From Artemia franciscana (lineage: Eukaryota > Arthropoda > Branchiopoda > Anostraca > Artemiidae), in contig NC_088873.1 of assembly GCF_032884065.1 (NCBI RefSeq), forward strand, positions 40,633,403-40,697,402: a DNA stretch of 64,000 nt, written 5' to 3'. Positions within the stretch are counted from its first letter, which is position 1. The number at the start of each line of letters is the position of its first letter. The translations under genes and the position numbers were made by a program. Below are positions 33,013-43,825 of the stretch, piece after piece. Under the pieces are notes generated by a model. The model was not told the DNA's origin, searched no databases, and saw nothing but the letters and a program-made list of their open reading frames with translations.

Positions 33013-33710
33013 TTATGAATTATAAATTGAATGGATTTTTTCATTTGCTATTTTAGCTGCCGTCCGTTGACTTCTTACAGCATTGACCATGCTTTGACCT
33101 CCGTTCGCAAGGTTATTACTTGTTTCAGGACAATTATGCAAACCAATACTCATTGAAGTTTTTGACTGGTCTTTAATTAAACTATTATAAATTGAATTTA
33201 TTTTAAATTCCCCCTCATCTCTATTGATACTAATACCCCCATAGATAATCTTTTTTATTTCTATAATTTCTCTGAAACTTTGTAAAAGTCCTACAGACTT
33301 ATCAATAATTTTTGTCTGATCAAATAAAATACTATGATGAGGAAAATTATACACGTGACCAGCTATAGCGGATTCAAAAGTATCAGGTTTTTTATTTTGT
33401 CTTAGCGAGCAATCTATCGCATATTTGTGTTGCTGTAGCCTATTTTTTAAATTCTGCTGTGTTCTACCTACATAAAATTTACCACAAGAGCATGGAATTT
33501 TGTATACCCCCTGTTGTATATTTCTTGGAACTTTATCTTTTCCGTTATTTAGCCATGAGCTTATATTTTGTCCTGATTTAAAAGCTGTTTTTATATTATG
33601 TTTTTTTAATTCTTTCCTTAATTTCTGTGACAACCTTGGGATATAAGGCAAAGTTATGTAATTTGGTTTTTGATTTGATTCATTTTCTTCTAATTTTACA
33701 GGTTCAAAAA
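33013..33710 (-). CDS. Penelope GIY-YIG endonuclease, left copy
   Basis: Identical in translation to the right copy at 33722-34419. The coding frame is open from the palindrome centre (LEPVKLEENE) to a stop at 33013. LPYIPRLSQKLRKELKK marks the end of the RT domain/linker of Penelope proteins. GVYKIPC and CGKFYVGRT form the GIY-YIG signature, followed by LKNRLQQHK and the SAIAGHV helix. The enzyme would nick target DNA to prime reverse transcription. The absence of differences between the two copies over 212 residues shows recent origin or gene conversion between arms. There is no start codon of its own; the RT half is lacking. Confidence 0.9.
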
Positions 33711-33721
33711 AAAAAAAAAGT

Positions 33722-34419
33722 TACTGGAACCTGTAAAATTAGAAGAAAATGAATCAAATCAAAAACCAAATTACATAACTTTGCCTTATATCCCAAGGTT
33801 GTCACAGAAATTAAGGAAAGAATTAAAAAAACATAATATAAAAACAGCTTTTAAATCAGGACAAAATATAAGCTCATGGCTAAATAACGGAAAAGATAAA
33901 GTTCCAAGAAATATACAACAGGGGGTATACAAAATTCCATGCTCTTGTGGTAAATTTTATGTAGGTAGAACACAGCAGAATTTAAAAAATAGGCTACAGC
34001 AACACAAATATGCGATAGATTGCTCGCTAAGACAAAATAAAAAACCTGATACTTTTGAATCCGCTATAGCTGGTCACGTGTATAATTTTCCTCATCATAG
34101 TATTTTATTTGATCAGACAAAAATTATTGATAAGTCTGTAGGACTTTTACAAAGTTTCAGAGAAATTATAGAAATAAAAAAGATTATCTATGGGGGTATT
34201 AGTATCAATAGAGATGAGGGGGAATTTAAAATAAATTCAATTTATAATAGTTTAATTAAAGACCAGTCAAAAACTTCAATGAGTATTGGTTTGCATAATT
34301 GTCCTGAAACAAGTAATAACCTTGCGAACGGAGGTCAAAGCATGGTCAATGCTGTAAGAAGTCAACGGACGGCAGCTAAAATAGCAAATGAAAAAATCCA
34401 TTCAATTTATAATTCATAA
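33722..34419 (+). CDS. Penelope GIY-YIG endonuclease, right copy
   Basis: Mirror-image twin of 33013-33710. The endonuclease signature GVYKIPCSCGKFYVGRTQQN lies about 50 residues after LPYIPRL. The paired cysteines just before the YVG block are characteristic of Penelope endonucleases. Downstream, IIEIKKIIYGGISINRDEGE holds the conserved acidic helix. The frame ends with HSIYNS and a TAA at 34417. The frame is open at its 5' end into the A-rich spacer without a plausible start, so it is a truncated domain rather than a complete protein. Confidence 0.9.
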
Positions 34420-34756
34420 TTGTGTTTCATTAACCTGTAAGATTTTGATTCGATTTGGGGGTTGGGTGACCTCTTTTTCGTATTGTTACAAGTATTTATA
34501 TTTTTCATTTTTGATAGATCCCCATTTATACAGCGATTGTGGCAGAGGAAAGTGCCAATAGAAACAATTATTGCAGTTTTTTTCTAAAGTTACAGTCAAG
34601 TGCGGGAGTGTTTGTTTTAAAAATGTGAGTTCTTGTTTCTTTTATATTTGATTGTTTATATTTTTAGTTTGGTTTAGTTGTCGTGGCATTTTTAAAATGT
34701 CTTAAAAGTAGTCTTAAATTGTTGTAATTTTCTCCCTTTTTGTTTTATTTTTCCCG

Positions 34757-34792
34757 TTCAGAAAGGCTCCCGGAGGTGGGGCCGAAATATTC
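34757..34792 (+). ncRNA. Hammerhead-like motif, right arm
   Basis: Mirror of 32641-32676: TTCAGAAAGGCTCC, loop, GGGGCCGAAATATTC. Stem II pairs 34765-34770 with 34778-34783. The core has a further change (G5 to C) relative to the left arm, so this copy is even less likely to cleave. Confidence 0.35.
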
Positions 34793-34933
34793 GGAGTATT
34801 TTTATTTTTGTTAGTTAAAGTGTAGTTTTTATTTTATTTTGTTGTCACTGCTTTATTTAAAAAAATTAAACCCGTTTTTTCTTCAATTATTTGTTTCGTA
34901 AATGGAAAAGCAGTGTGGTCTAAGAAATTATTT

Positions 34934-34948
34934 AAGGTATGGGACCAA
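34934..34948. repeat. Target-site duplication, right
   Basis: AAGGTATGGGACCAA, the exact partner of 32527-32541. Beyond it the older LINE frame resumes (minus strand, TRLVPYL preceded by RIEKVQRRA). Confidence 0.9.
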
Positions 34949-35119
34949 TCTAGTGGCCCTTCTCTGAACCTTTTCTATCCTATGCTCATCCGTTAGACTT
35001 AATGGAAACCAAACACAAGGTTTGGTTTGGAAGAACCAAACAGAAACTAAGACTATCTGATAATCTGCAGCGGTATGTGTTTCTAATGGGGATTGACCTC
35101 CCACTTGGCCGGTCAATAT

Positions 35120-35792
35120 TTAAAGTATTTTTTTGCAATTTCATCCGCCTGATGGTTACCAGTCGTACCTGAGTGGCTTAGAACATACTGGAGTTAAGTT
35201 CTTATTCCTCTTGAAGCAAGATTATCAATAATGCTAAGACAATATATCCATCTTATACTGAAAAGCTGAAGAGAGCAGCTTTAGACTTGACAAAGAGTCA
35301 GAATAAACTGCAATATTTTTGTAAATTAGCAATCACAGGTCGATTATTCATGAGGTGCTCTAATGCAATGATTATGGTTTTTAACTCTGCAGACATTATA
35401 GACACATCATCATACTTTCTCTCACCCATTGCAATGTTAAGGGTTGGGAGAAGAGCCCCACTTACCACCTTCTCATTCATTTTGGACCCATCAACTAAAA
35501 TTTGGAAATAGTTTTTATATGGAATTGTATTAAGCTCAGCATTTTTTTTTGTGTATAAAAGCAATGGGGGTGAGTTTTTAGTCCGCTTTGAGAAATTAGT
35601 ATTTATTCTGGGGATTGACCAGCTCCATGGGGGGCGAAGGAAAGTGGGCGCAATAGACTTTACTAGCACTGAGAATTTCTTCTGGGTGTTGGCATATTTA
35701 TTTGCAATGCCTCTATACATGGATGGATTTCTTAAACAGTCATGCAGGGTATGAGAGCTATTAGCTTCAATTTTTGTAAGATAATTCATCAA
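35120..35792 (-). pseudogene. RNase H domain of an I-type LINE, decayed
   Basis: The minus-strand frame 35792-35298 reads PPWSWSIPRINTNFSK, then FQILVDGSKMNEKVVSGALL with the first catalytic Asp of RNase H, and SIMSAELKTIIIALEHL with the catalytic Glu. After a stop and frame change, LSHSGTTGNHQADEIAKK (about 35130-35190) gives the closing HSGxxGNxxADxxAK block. The order matches the C-terminal RNase H of I-clade elements. It is broken by stops and ends next to the interrupted LINE, from which it may be distinct. Confidence 0.75.
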
Positions 35793-36589
35793 GAGAAATC
35801 TTCATCTGTCACTTATTGTTGATAACCCACTCTCAGTAAGCATAAACTTAGTGCTTTTTGGTTTCCATTAACATGAAAAAAAACTCACACTTGTTCTTTT
35901 TCTTCAGCTTTGGGTTACTGGCTTTTTGGCGCATTAAAAACTTGCTGCAGTGAAGTACTGGTATGCTATTTGGCTAAAACTCTGGATATCTTGAGATAGT
36001 CTTTTTGTCCCTAGGTATTAATAAAAATATAAGATTGAGAATCTTCAGTTATGCATTTGCTGTTATTGGCTCTGCACTTGCTGTTAAGCTCTTGATATGT
36101 GTTAGCTGGTCACACTGTTTGGAGTTTTCCACCTTGTGTCTACCTTGTTTCTGTTGTAGTGGATGCACATTACACATATAACATTGATCAGTTATTTCGA
36201 TGCTTAGCTTATAATATTAGCAGTATTGGAAGAAAAAAAATCCTTGAAGATTTAACATAAAAAATTTGTAAATTTCATCATATGGCCTAATAAATGGACA
36301 ATCCATGTCTGACAGATCCCCTCAGGAGCAATCCAGCATTAAATAAGTCGATATATCTGACATTTCTCTCAGATGCTTATTTGCTGCTTCTTTTAAGATC
36401 ACCTGCAATCGCAAAAAATCTGCTTTGTTCACCAGCAGATCTTTATACAAGAAAAATAAAGTCTAATTTTAGTTCGCAAGCAGAATTAGTGTTCAGAGGA
36501 AGCTCTACCACTACTAATACTACCAAAAATTACCGATGAAATACAATATCTCCAGCAATACCACGTCACTTGAGGTCAACATAAGTCAT
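35793..36589. other. Stretch without assignable feature
   Basis: No gene or repeat recognised. A short open frame at 36294-36539 lacks any motif. Confidence 0.35.
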
Positions 36590-36830
36590 ACTCTTCCTTT
36601 AACCAGATCTAGTCGAAACTTCGCTCTTCACCCTCCCATGAAGTTTGTATTCGTTTTGAATCCTTCATTGTAATTTCTTCCCACCACATTCGGAGGGCTA
36701 CCTACTTATCGTTTGGGTCCAGATGGCCTTCCAAAATTGATAATTTTTGGCAATCTGCCATCCTTCATTCATGAAACCTGGTCTAGCCTGGTCAAACGTT
36801 TAATTCTTAATAAAGTTGGCACAGTCTTCT
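36590..36830 (+). repeat. Dispersed repeat D, copy 3
   Basis: Third copy of the family at 17560 and 29815: CACCACATTCGGAGGGCTAC, CTTATCGTTTGGGTCCAGAT, CATCCTTCATTCATGAAACC and TGGTCTAGCCTGGTCAA. Confidence 0.5.
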
Positions 36831-37513
36831 TCTTCCTCTAACTATAAACAAAATGTTTTTGTGAATTTATAGTTTTAAAATTTTTTAACTTCATTAAGAA
36901 TTTAACGCAAATTTATTGAAAATTAATGAATTATAAGTTCAGGAACATTTCGTTTACAATTAGAGAAACAAGAAAATTTTTCCAACTCTATTGAAAATTC
37001 TGCTTAAATTTAAGCGAGATTAAGGAACTCAAGACTTTGAATGAACCCAGTTAATGAACCTTCAAAGCCGATGGACCAGTAGCATTCTGTGACCTAGAAG
37101 TTATTTTTTGTGAATAAATGTAGGTTATGTCAATTACAACACTTCATCGTGGTTTTTTTTCAGTGTCTAATAAAAAGACTTATCCCTATTAAAACTCTGA
37201 TTTTTTTTCATAGTAAGGTAATGTGGTCGTGAAAAAAAATTAAGTTAAATCTTGTTAATGTTACCAAAAGACGTTGGGATATTTTATTAGCTTTGTTTTC
37301 ATTTTTGGCATGATACATTTTTTAAGCTATATTCTAATTCCTTTGAGAACTATTTGTCTACATTTCAGCTAATTAGGGGTAAGCGGGTATTATAAAAAAT
37401 AAACCTTTCTACTATGACCTGCCATCTGGTTAAAAGTCGATACCGCATCGAAACGTTGCCAGTTGTAGCCAGTACTAAAAAATATTTTGTTCTGCCAGCA
37501 TTGTCACTGCTAA

Positions 37514-38313
37514 GGACGGCTCAGACGGCGTTCATAAAGTCGTTCGCAAAGTGTGCTTCCGTAGAGTTTTCACCGCTCATATGAGCCTTGTACTTTACGT
37601 GCGTTTTCAGCAGCAAATAAATCAAATTTCTGAAGCATTTCATATTTCATATTTAACATTTCCTCAGGGTGAAAGTGAAAATGTCATTTGATGCCTTTTT
37701 CATGCTCTTTCATAATTCAATAATTGCTTCAGGGGCTATTTGCATCTTCAGCCTTCAAAGGGGCCCCAAAGGTATTTTATATGAATTATGCAAGAGCATA
37801 AAAAAAGCATCAAATGACATTTTCACTTTCATCCTAGCTATTATATGGCCTATAATTGTATGCAAATTTGCCATGAATTTCATCCTCCCCACTTAATGTG
37901 CAAATATATACCCTGGACTGGAATATAGACTATCTTGAACTATCAGCAGCAAAGTTTCAAACCAAAAAAATCGTTGCTATTTTTAGTTAATAGCGTTAAA
38001 AAATTTACAATTAATTGAAAAGGTAGGAAAACAGTTTATATTTGAGTGGCCTAATTAAAAAGGTTTGAATTGTTCTTGGACTAGAGAAATCAGCATATCT
38101 TCAGTTTCCTGATTCCACATTTCCAAATCTGTTTAAAAGTTTTGCTCTGGAACTCTTTCCCTATCGGTCAACTTTACGTACTTTACGTAATTAGTTAACT
38201 AAATTTTAACTTACTCACGTAAATGTTTACGGAAGGTTAACGAAGCAACTTTACGAACTTTGCGAACAACTTTACGAACTTTATGAACGCCGTCTGAGCC
38301 ATCCTTTACATTT
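37514..38313. mobile_element. Terminal-inverted-repeat element with internal hairpin
   Basis: Ends are inverted: AAGGACGGCTCAGACGGCGT with TCATAAAGT at the left and its complement (ACTTTATGA then ACGCCGTCTGAGCCATCCTT) at the right. Flanking CTA/TTA bases would suit a 3-bp target site but are not an exact duplication. A second inverted pair lies inside at 37670-37835 (GAAAGTGAAAATGTCATTTG and its complement, arms about 50 bp). No transposase is visible, so it is a non-autonomous DNA element. A short open frame at 37669-37896 is just this hairpin. Confidence 0.75.
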
Positions 38314-38885
38314 TACAGTAAGTTGTTTTCTTATTCAATAGTTTAAGGAGATTTTCTGAGTCTCGCAACGAATTAATGCAATTTTGGGAATCCTATGTTT
38401 CTACTGAATGAAAGTATTTTTGACACGCAGTTTTATTCTAATTTTAATTGTTGCTATGCGGAATAATCCATATTAGGCCCTTCTATTCTTTACCATCATC
38501 ACTTCAAACTTAATTTGAATTCTTATTAGTATCATAAGAAAAGAACCAATTTTAGTGTAAAAATCTTCCTGAACATTACTAATTATAAGGAATAAAACTT
38601 TTTTTATTTATTGACGATGATGCTGAAATTCTAAAAAATGCTATCATGTCATTCGACTAGGATTTCAGCTATCTTAATGCCACGGAACACAACAAACACA
38701 AACCATGTTACCAGACCCATAGACTCATCGTTTTAACATTAGTTTCCAGATTTTGTTCATCTCACAGAAAGTTTGCCACAACTTAAGAATCGTATTAAAC
38801 AGTTTTTTTCAGGAGTTTAGTAATCTTAATGGTTCGAGAAAAGTTTTTTTCTGTTTTTTCCTTATCATTTACTTTTATTTTTTCC

Positions 38886-38888
<3 letters not shown>

Positions 38889-38973
<85 letters not shown>

Positions 38974-39070
38974 TTTGTATATATATTATTGTATTTTGTA
39001 TATATTATTATTATATTTGTATATATATATTCTATATTTTATATATATATGTATATATATTATATTTATA

Positions 39071-39166
<96 letters not shown>
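38889..39166. repeat. Compound (TA)n microsatellite
   Basis: Two pure TA tracts (38889-38968 and about 39079-39164) separated by a TA-rich segment with TTTTGTATAT-type interruptions. Open frames across it are Tyr-Ile artefacts. Confidence 0.95.
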
Positions 39167-39168
<2 letters not shown>

Positions 39169-39289
39169 CGCTGCTTCAATGCAACTCGTCGTCACATTGT
39201 GTTTTATTTTTTATAAAAAAAAAACTGTGTGAATTGGTGAATTAAATGGAAAGATTTACTCAAATTAATCCGTGAGTGATGCAAAACTG

Positions 39290-39580
39290 ATCTTGATTCC
39301 AATTATTTGTCAGCCTCAATGTGAATCACTCCATTTTGATTTAAAAATTTCACAGTTGTATCAAGTAATGCTTTGAAATCATTGGGCAATGTTTTGGAAA
39401 CAATTTCTTCTCTATGCAGGCTACAGTGTGTCGACAAAGCACATGGACTTTGTCAAAGAACTCTCATAACCACACCACTATTCTTCTCGCACATAGCCCG
39501 CCCATCGTCAGTGCATTTATCGACACAGTTCTTCCATTGTAAAGATTTTTCTTTTAAATGGGAATGAATTTTCTGATAGA
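39290..39580 (-). pseudogene. hAT-type (ZBED5-like) transposase fragment
   Basis: The minus-strand frame reads IHSHLKEKSLQWKNCVDKCT, DDGRAMCEKNSGVV, then after a TGA in frame CSLHREEIVSKTLPNDFKAL and VKFLNQNG. The W.NCV..CTDGA.AM...GV and CxxHxxxLASKxLP blocks are the hallmark of hAT-derived transposases of the ZBED5/SCAND3 type. A stop codon and missing ends show that it is dead. Confidence 0.7.
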
Positions 39581-39839
39581 TCAATTTACATTAAAAAAAG
39601 TTTATTTTCATATTCAATTGCCGTTAAGTCAAAAACAAAACAACGCAATTGGAAATAACTCAATACAATAATCATGCTTTAAATATAAATTTTTCATTAT
39701 AACGCAACAGCAACAATATAGTAAAAACACATTAAATTTTGTCTTACATGCGACTAAATTACAAGATTAACACTGGATTATTTCAAGCGATTATGATGTC
39801 ACAACATAAAAGGGAATAACTAAGTAGTTTTATTTTTGC

Positions 39840-40300
39840 GCTCTTAGTAGCTGGGGAATTGTAATTAACTATAGAGAGCTCTATAGTTAGAGGGCTCTCG
39901 GTGTATAGAGGGCTCTCGCTACTCCATTTTGCAGTCCTTATTTTCGAAATATATTCATATGCTCAGTGCCTCAGTGGCATTATGCCACCACTGCCACTGC
40001 AAAGACAGTTCAGAACAAGAGAAGATTTTGAGGAAATTTGTGAAGACAGTGAATACAAATTAAGCGGTTATTTCGACTGTATATGTAACAGCCGTCATCA
40101 ACGAGATAACAAATTAATTAAAACAAATAAAAATAAAACAAACTTGCTCAAAGAAGCTCGTCGATAAATTAAACTCTCAAAACGAATAAAATAAATAACT
40201 TTATAAAATAAATAGATAATAATAAATAACTTTATTAAATAAATAAATAATAATAAATAAATAAAAAATAATAAATAAATAATAAAATAAATTCTGAAAG
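39840..40300. repeat. Small palindrome and AT-rich tandem repeat
   Basis: A 10-bp-stem hairpin, AACTATAGAG-AG-CTCTATAGTT, lies at about 39868-39889, followed by two AGAGGGCTCTCG repeats. An AATAAATAATAAATAAAT-type low-complexity tract occupies about 40190-40290. Confidence 0.75.
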
Positions 40301-40757
40301 AGTCTTGGTCTGCTCACCCCGCATAGGTTCAGCCAAAACTGACAAAAAAGTTATTCATTCACAAATTTCGTCTTCATCTTTTCTTGTTTTGTTTGATGGA
40401 ACGGCAGTGTGGTCTTCGTCATTTTTTGAAGTGGCAGTTGTTTCTATACTCTGCTCAGTTCTTATACAATCTCATCGCAGAGTTTTTGGGATTTACCGAA
40501 ATTTCACCAAAATTAAATTGGGTTCGTCGAGATCTCCCCAGAAATTAACATTAATAATAAATTATTACGAACATATTTTTTTTGAGATTTTGGAAAGCGA
40601 AATTTTCTTTCGGAAAATTTCGGGGAAACAGAAAAATTCAGGGGCAGGTGAAGCTCCAGCTCCACTGAGTAGTCTATTTTCAAAATATTATCTTTTTAAT
40701 TAAACAAAATATCCATTAAATATGAATATACAGACAAATATAGTAAATAGAGCCATT
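40301..40757. other. 3' flank of the receptor gene
   Basis: Immediately downstream of the receptor stop codon in minus-strand sense. TTTATAAATCAC-like AT-rich sequence and possible AATAAA/ATTAAA signals occur (for example the complement of TTTAAT near 40695), but none can be singled out as the polyadenylation site. Confidence 0.3.
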
Positions 40758-41942
40758 TTAACGGCTCTCTGTAGCAATTTGACTTAAAAGAGGAATCTTG
40801 GGGGTTACAGCTTCAACAATTTTTACATTTTGCCCAGATAATCGAATGCAGGGCGCGTGCCTCCTGCCGTTATTGAGATCTGTTAATTTATAAATCACAT
40901 TTTGATTAATGTTGCGTTTTAACTCCATATCAACGACACGGGGAAGCTGTCTTTCACTACTAAAATCACGTAACATAGGACTAGAACTATTATCATTAAT
41001 ACACTGATTAGAGTAACTCTTTGGAATATGCTGCTCATCCATCCAGCTGCCGCTTAGTTCATTGATATGTTCTAGACTATGAGGACTTTCCTGAATTCTT
41101 GGCAAAGCAGCCTCTGCTTTAACAAACATCCAAGAAGTATCAGCACATTCATCAGATGACTCAAGGTCGGATTTGATATCTACACCATCTATAAGCGAAC
41201 CTTGGGTTAAAGCATGACTCATTTCGTCCGCGCTTTCTCCACTATCAATATTAGGGCATAGGTCATTTCTTGGTCTGGGGAAAGTCTTGGATGCCTCAAA
41301 CCTAGGTATTTCTTCATATTCTTTACTGTTTGTATCTGTCATTATAACGTCTGGGCTTTTTTGATGACACTCTGGGCCTTTTGTTATTTTTGGAGATCTT
41401 TCATAAGAAGGGAGATGACATATACAGTTTGCAACTTTGAAAGAACTACCTTTGCTCTGGTAAACTTTCATAGTTGGGTTTACGCATGGGCAGTACTTTT
41501 CATGCCCTTTTTTGTCGTTGGCCTTTGAAGCTTTAATTGATAGTAATTTTTCTTTCTTCCTTGAAGAATCTCGAGTTAGTCCCGAAAACTCATCCCTATC
41601 AGCAGCACGTAGTCTCACAATACTACTAGCATTTGATGAAGTGCTGTGGAGTAAATTTGTAGACGTTGACCTTGTGTTGCGCAGCTGAGAGTGTGAATTT
41701 GAATTAGAACCATGTGAAATGTCACGTCTATTTTTGCTTATGTGTCCAAACTTGAATAGGGCTACCCATGCACCACGGGCATCAGGAAAGAGGACAACTC
41801 GCACTAAGAAAATCACGAAGCCCTGGAGGGAATTAGTAAGGCAGAATAAATACTGCATCGGAAGTCTTAAGATACCAACTGCCAAAGGTCCAGCAATCCA
41901 CGTGGCACCAACCAGAGCCATCACGGTTATTCCACCACGGAT
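40758..41942 (-). CDS. Adhesion-type GPCR, last exon (TM6, TM7, cytoplasmic tail)
   Basis: The final coding exon of a class B2 seven-helix receptor at the plasma membrane. It opens IRGGITVMALVGATWIAGPL (TM6 with the conserved TW.xG), continues with MQYLFCLTNSLQGFVIFLVR (TM7 with the family's NSLQGFxIFxxR) and ARGAW at the start of helix 8. About 330 residues of hydrophilic, Ser-rich tail follow to a TAA at 40758. The acceptor TTTTATTGTTCCAG ends at 41943, and the phase-0 joint matches the exon at 54355. An open frame running a few codons further is intron. The tail shows no domain I recognise and ends in ESR rather than an obvious PDZ ligand. The subfamily is not settled. Confidence 0.9.
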   Translation of the reverse strand: MRGGITVMALVGATWIAGPLAVGILRLPMQYLFCLTNSLQGFVIFLVRVVLFPDARGAWVALFKFGHISKNRRDISHGSNSNSHSQLRNTRSTSTNLLHSTSSNASSIVRLRAADRDEFSGLTRDSSRKKEKLLSIKASKANDKKGHEKYCPCVNPTMKVYQSKGSSFKVANCICHLPSYERSPKITKGPECHQKSPDVIMTDTNSKEYEEIPRFEASKTFPRPRNDLCPNIDSGESADEMSHALTQGSLIDGVDIKSDLESSDECADTSWMFVKAEAALPRIQESPHSLEHINELSGSWMDEQHIPKSYSNQCINDNSSSPMLRDFSSERQLPRVVDMELKRNINQNVIYKLTDLNNGRRHAPCIRLSGQNVKIVEAVTPKIPLLSQIATESR

Positions 41943-43825
41943 CTGGAACAATAAAAGAACGTGTTAAAATATTGCTAGTCTTGTGCTTACTTATGTTCCT
42001 ATGGTAGGACTCGACCCTCTTAGCCACCAACACTCAGACGCACGTCCAGGGAGCAGATTTCGGGGCATATGTCCCTCACGAAGGTCGAAGGTTATGACGA
42101 TTATAGGGGCTAAAGAGACAAAAAATAATAATAGGAGGAGCTAAATCACATTCACTTTGGATCCGCCCCTATCGCTACTATTAGTGGGAGAAAAATCTTA
42201 CATAAATAGATCAAATCGTTACTCCAACTGCCATAATGGTTGGTAACCAGATAATTGAACATATTTAAAGAAATATATAAATAATATTGTGTTTGGAATT
42301 TTAAATTCGTTACTTGTAGGCTTGACATACCAGCCCTTAACACCACCTTGAGTAGGAAGTATGCGTAGGTGTGGGTTATTTAATTAACTTTTTTTTGCGC
42401 ACTAACGCAGAAGAAGGTTATTTATACTAGCCGCTTCCCCCAAACCTCAATTTCTTTTATATTTCGCCAAGGTTCCTTGGATTTTTCATGCAATCAATGT
42501 TCCATGTCTTTAAAGAGCCCACCCTCTACAGTAAATTACTGCATGGCTATAATTACTAATACATACCTAAAATGTATTCTCACAATTCCTGGTTCTATGT
42601 GGTAACCATCCGGACAGGTGGTAATTATTTAGAACTTTTACTTAACGAAGAACTGATGGTACTTCAAATCCTGCACCTCAGATCATTCTATGCAAAAAAG
42701 TGACACCCTATATTAGAGAATCCACAGTGCTATTGTTTATTAACAATACAGTACACTAACAGTACATTGTACTATTAACAGAACATACAAACGAGTCCCT
42801 TAGCACGCATTGCTAGAGAAGCCCAATTAAAAAAAAGCTTTAGGCGAGGCAATATAAGAGGAGTGGAGGGATAAAAAATAACAATAGGAAACTACCCCAC
42901 TCCAGACATCAGTCCCCCCAGATCCCAGTTTGCCCCCCAGCTAAAACTTAGTTACTGCAAAAAATCTTGCCAAAACTAAGATTAGCCTGCATAAGTCAAG
43001 CATCAACAGAAACAGGTCAGTTTTCTTCAGTATATCTTTGCCTTTATGGTATTATATGGTTTATTTTTCATTGCCATTTTTGCTTGATTTGGGAAAATTG
43101 GCTCCAACTCCCCTCCCCGGGATTTTGAAAAAATTACGCCACAAGAGGACCACTCTGTATATGCATGGACTATCCCATCAGATAGTTTTAAAGAAAAGTC
43201 ACAAGACATGCAAAGTAATTGCTGCTATAACACATTTGGAATTATTTACCCGAAAATACTGCAAAATAACCCAATTAACATGTCTATTACGTGAGTGCAT
43301 GGGAACAATAATTTGAGCCTTTTCAAATTATCCCTTTTCAATTCTATTGGGTAGATTGAATATATATTACAATTCCTACGTCGTTCTACAGCTGATTGTA
43401 TAAACTTGTCGCCTTGCATGAGTCCCCATACCTTATATCCCTAAATATTATAATAATAGATGCATTATTATTAAAATATATTGACATATATCATTATATA
43501 CTATCAAAATATATGACCATAAAATATCTAATTAAAACATGGTGACGGTACATTGTCACCATACCTTATACACCTAAACATTATATGCTATAAAAGTATT
43601 CAGCAAAAGATAAATACTAATCACAAAGGGAATATTTGTCAGGAATTTCTCATAAGAAACTAGTATGAAAAATATCGTGGGTATTTAAGTACTGCTAATT
43701 GCCATTGCTATAGCCCCATCCTACACAGAAAAAAACATTTCCGGTCATTTTTAGATAAACAAATCACAGAAAAACAGGAGAAGCACTGCCACAAAAGCTC
43801 GTCGTCCTTTTTATTAGCTGAAAAT
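41943..43825. other. Receptor intron, left part
   Basis: No gene recognised. A tRNA-like stretch on the minus strand near 42005-42040 (GGTGGCTAAG, GGTCGAGTCCTACC) has an apparent B box but does not fold into a full cloverleaf by eye. The remainder is AT-rich intron. Confidence 0.35.

Larger units (their letters stand above)
32542..34933. mobile_element. Penelope-like element, head-to-head palindromic insertion
   Basis: Two 5'-truncated copies of the same Penelope-like element joined at their 5' ends: left arm 32542-33705 (minus) and right arm 33727-34890 (plus), each 1164 bp, with a 21-bp A-rich spacer. The arms differ at only a few visible positions (for example GATTGGATT against GATTCGATT near 34446). 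The right copy has an extra 43-bp terminus (34891-34933) that the left lacks. Exact 15-bp duplications flank the whole unit. Each arm keeps the end of the RT/endonuclease linker, the GIY-YIG endonuclease and the 3' untranslated region. Inverted partial copies are a known feature of Penelope elements; the reverse transcriptase is missing here. Confidence 0.9.

Noticed and set aside
37669-37896. 75-codon open frame
   Set aside because: It is the read-through of a perfect hairpin inside the TIR element, not a gene.
40305-40703. 132-codon plus-strand open frame
   Set aside because: It lies downstream of the receptor gene on the other strand; the composition is repeat-like and no motif was recognised.
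42005-42040. tRNA-like stretch on the minus strand
   Set aside because: It has an apparent B box only; no acceptor stem or full cloverleaf could be drawn by eye.
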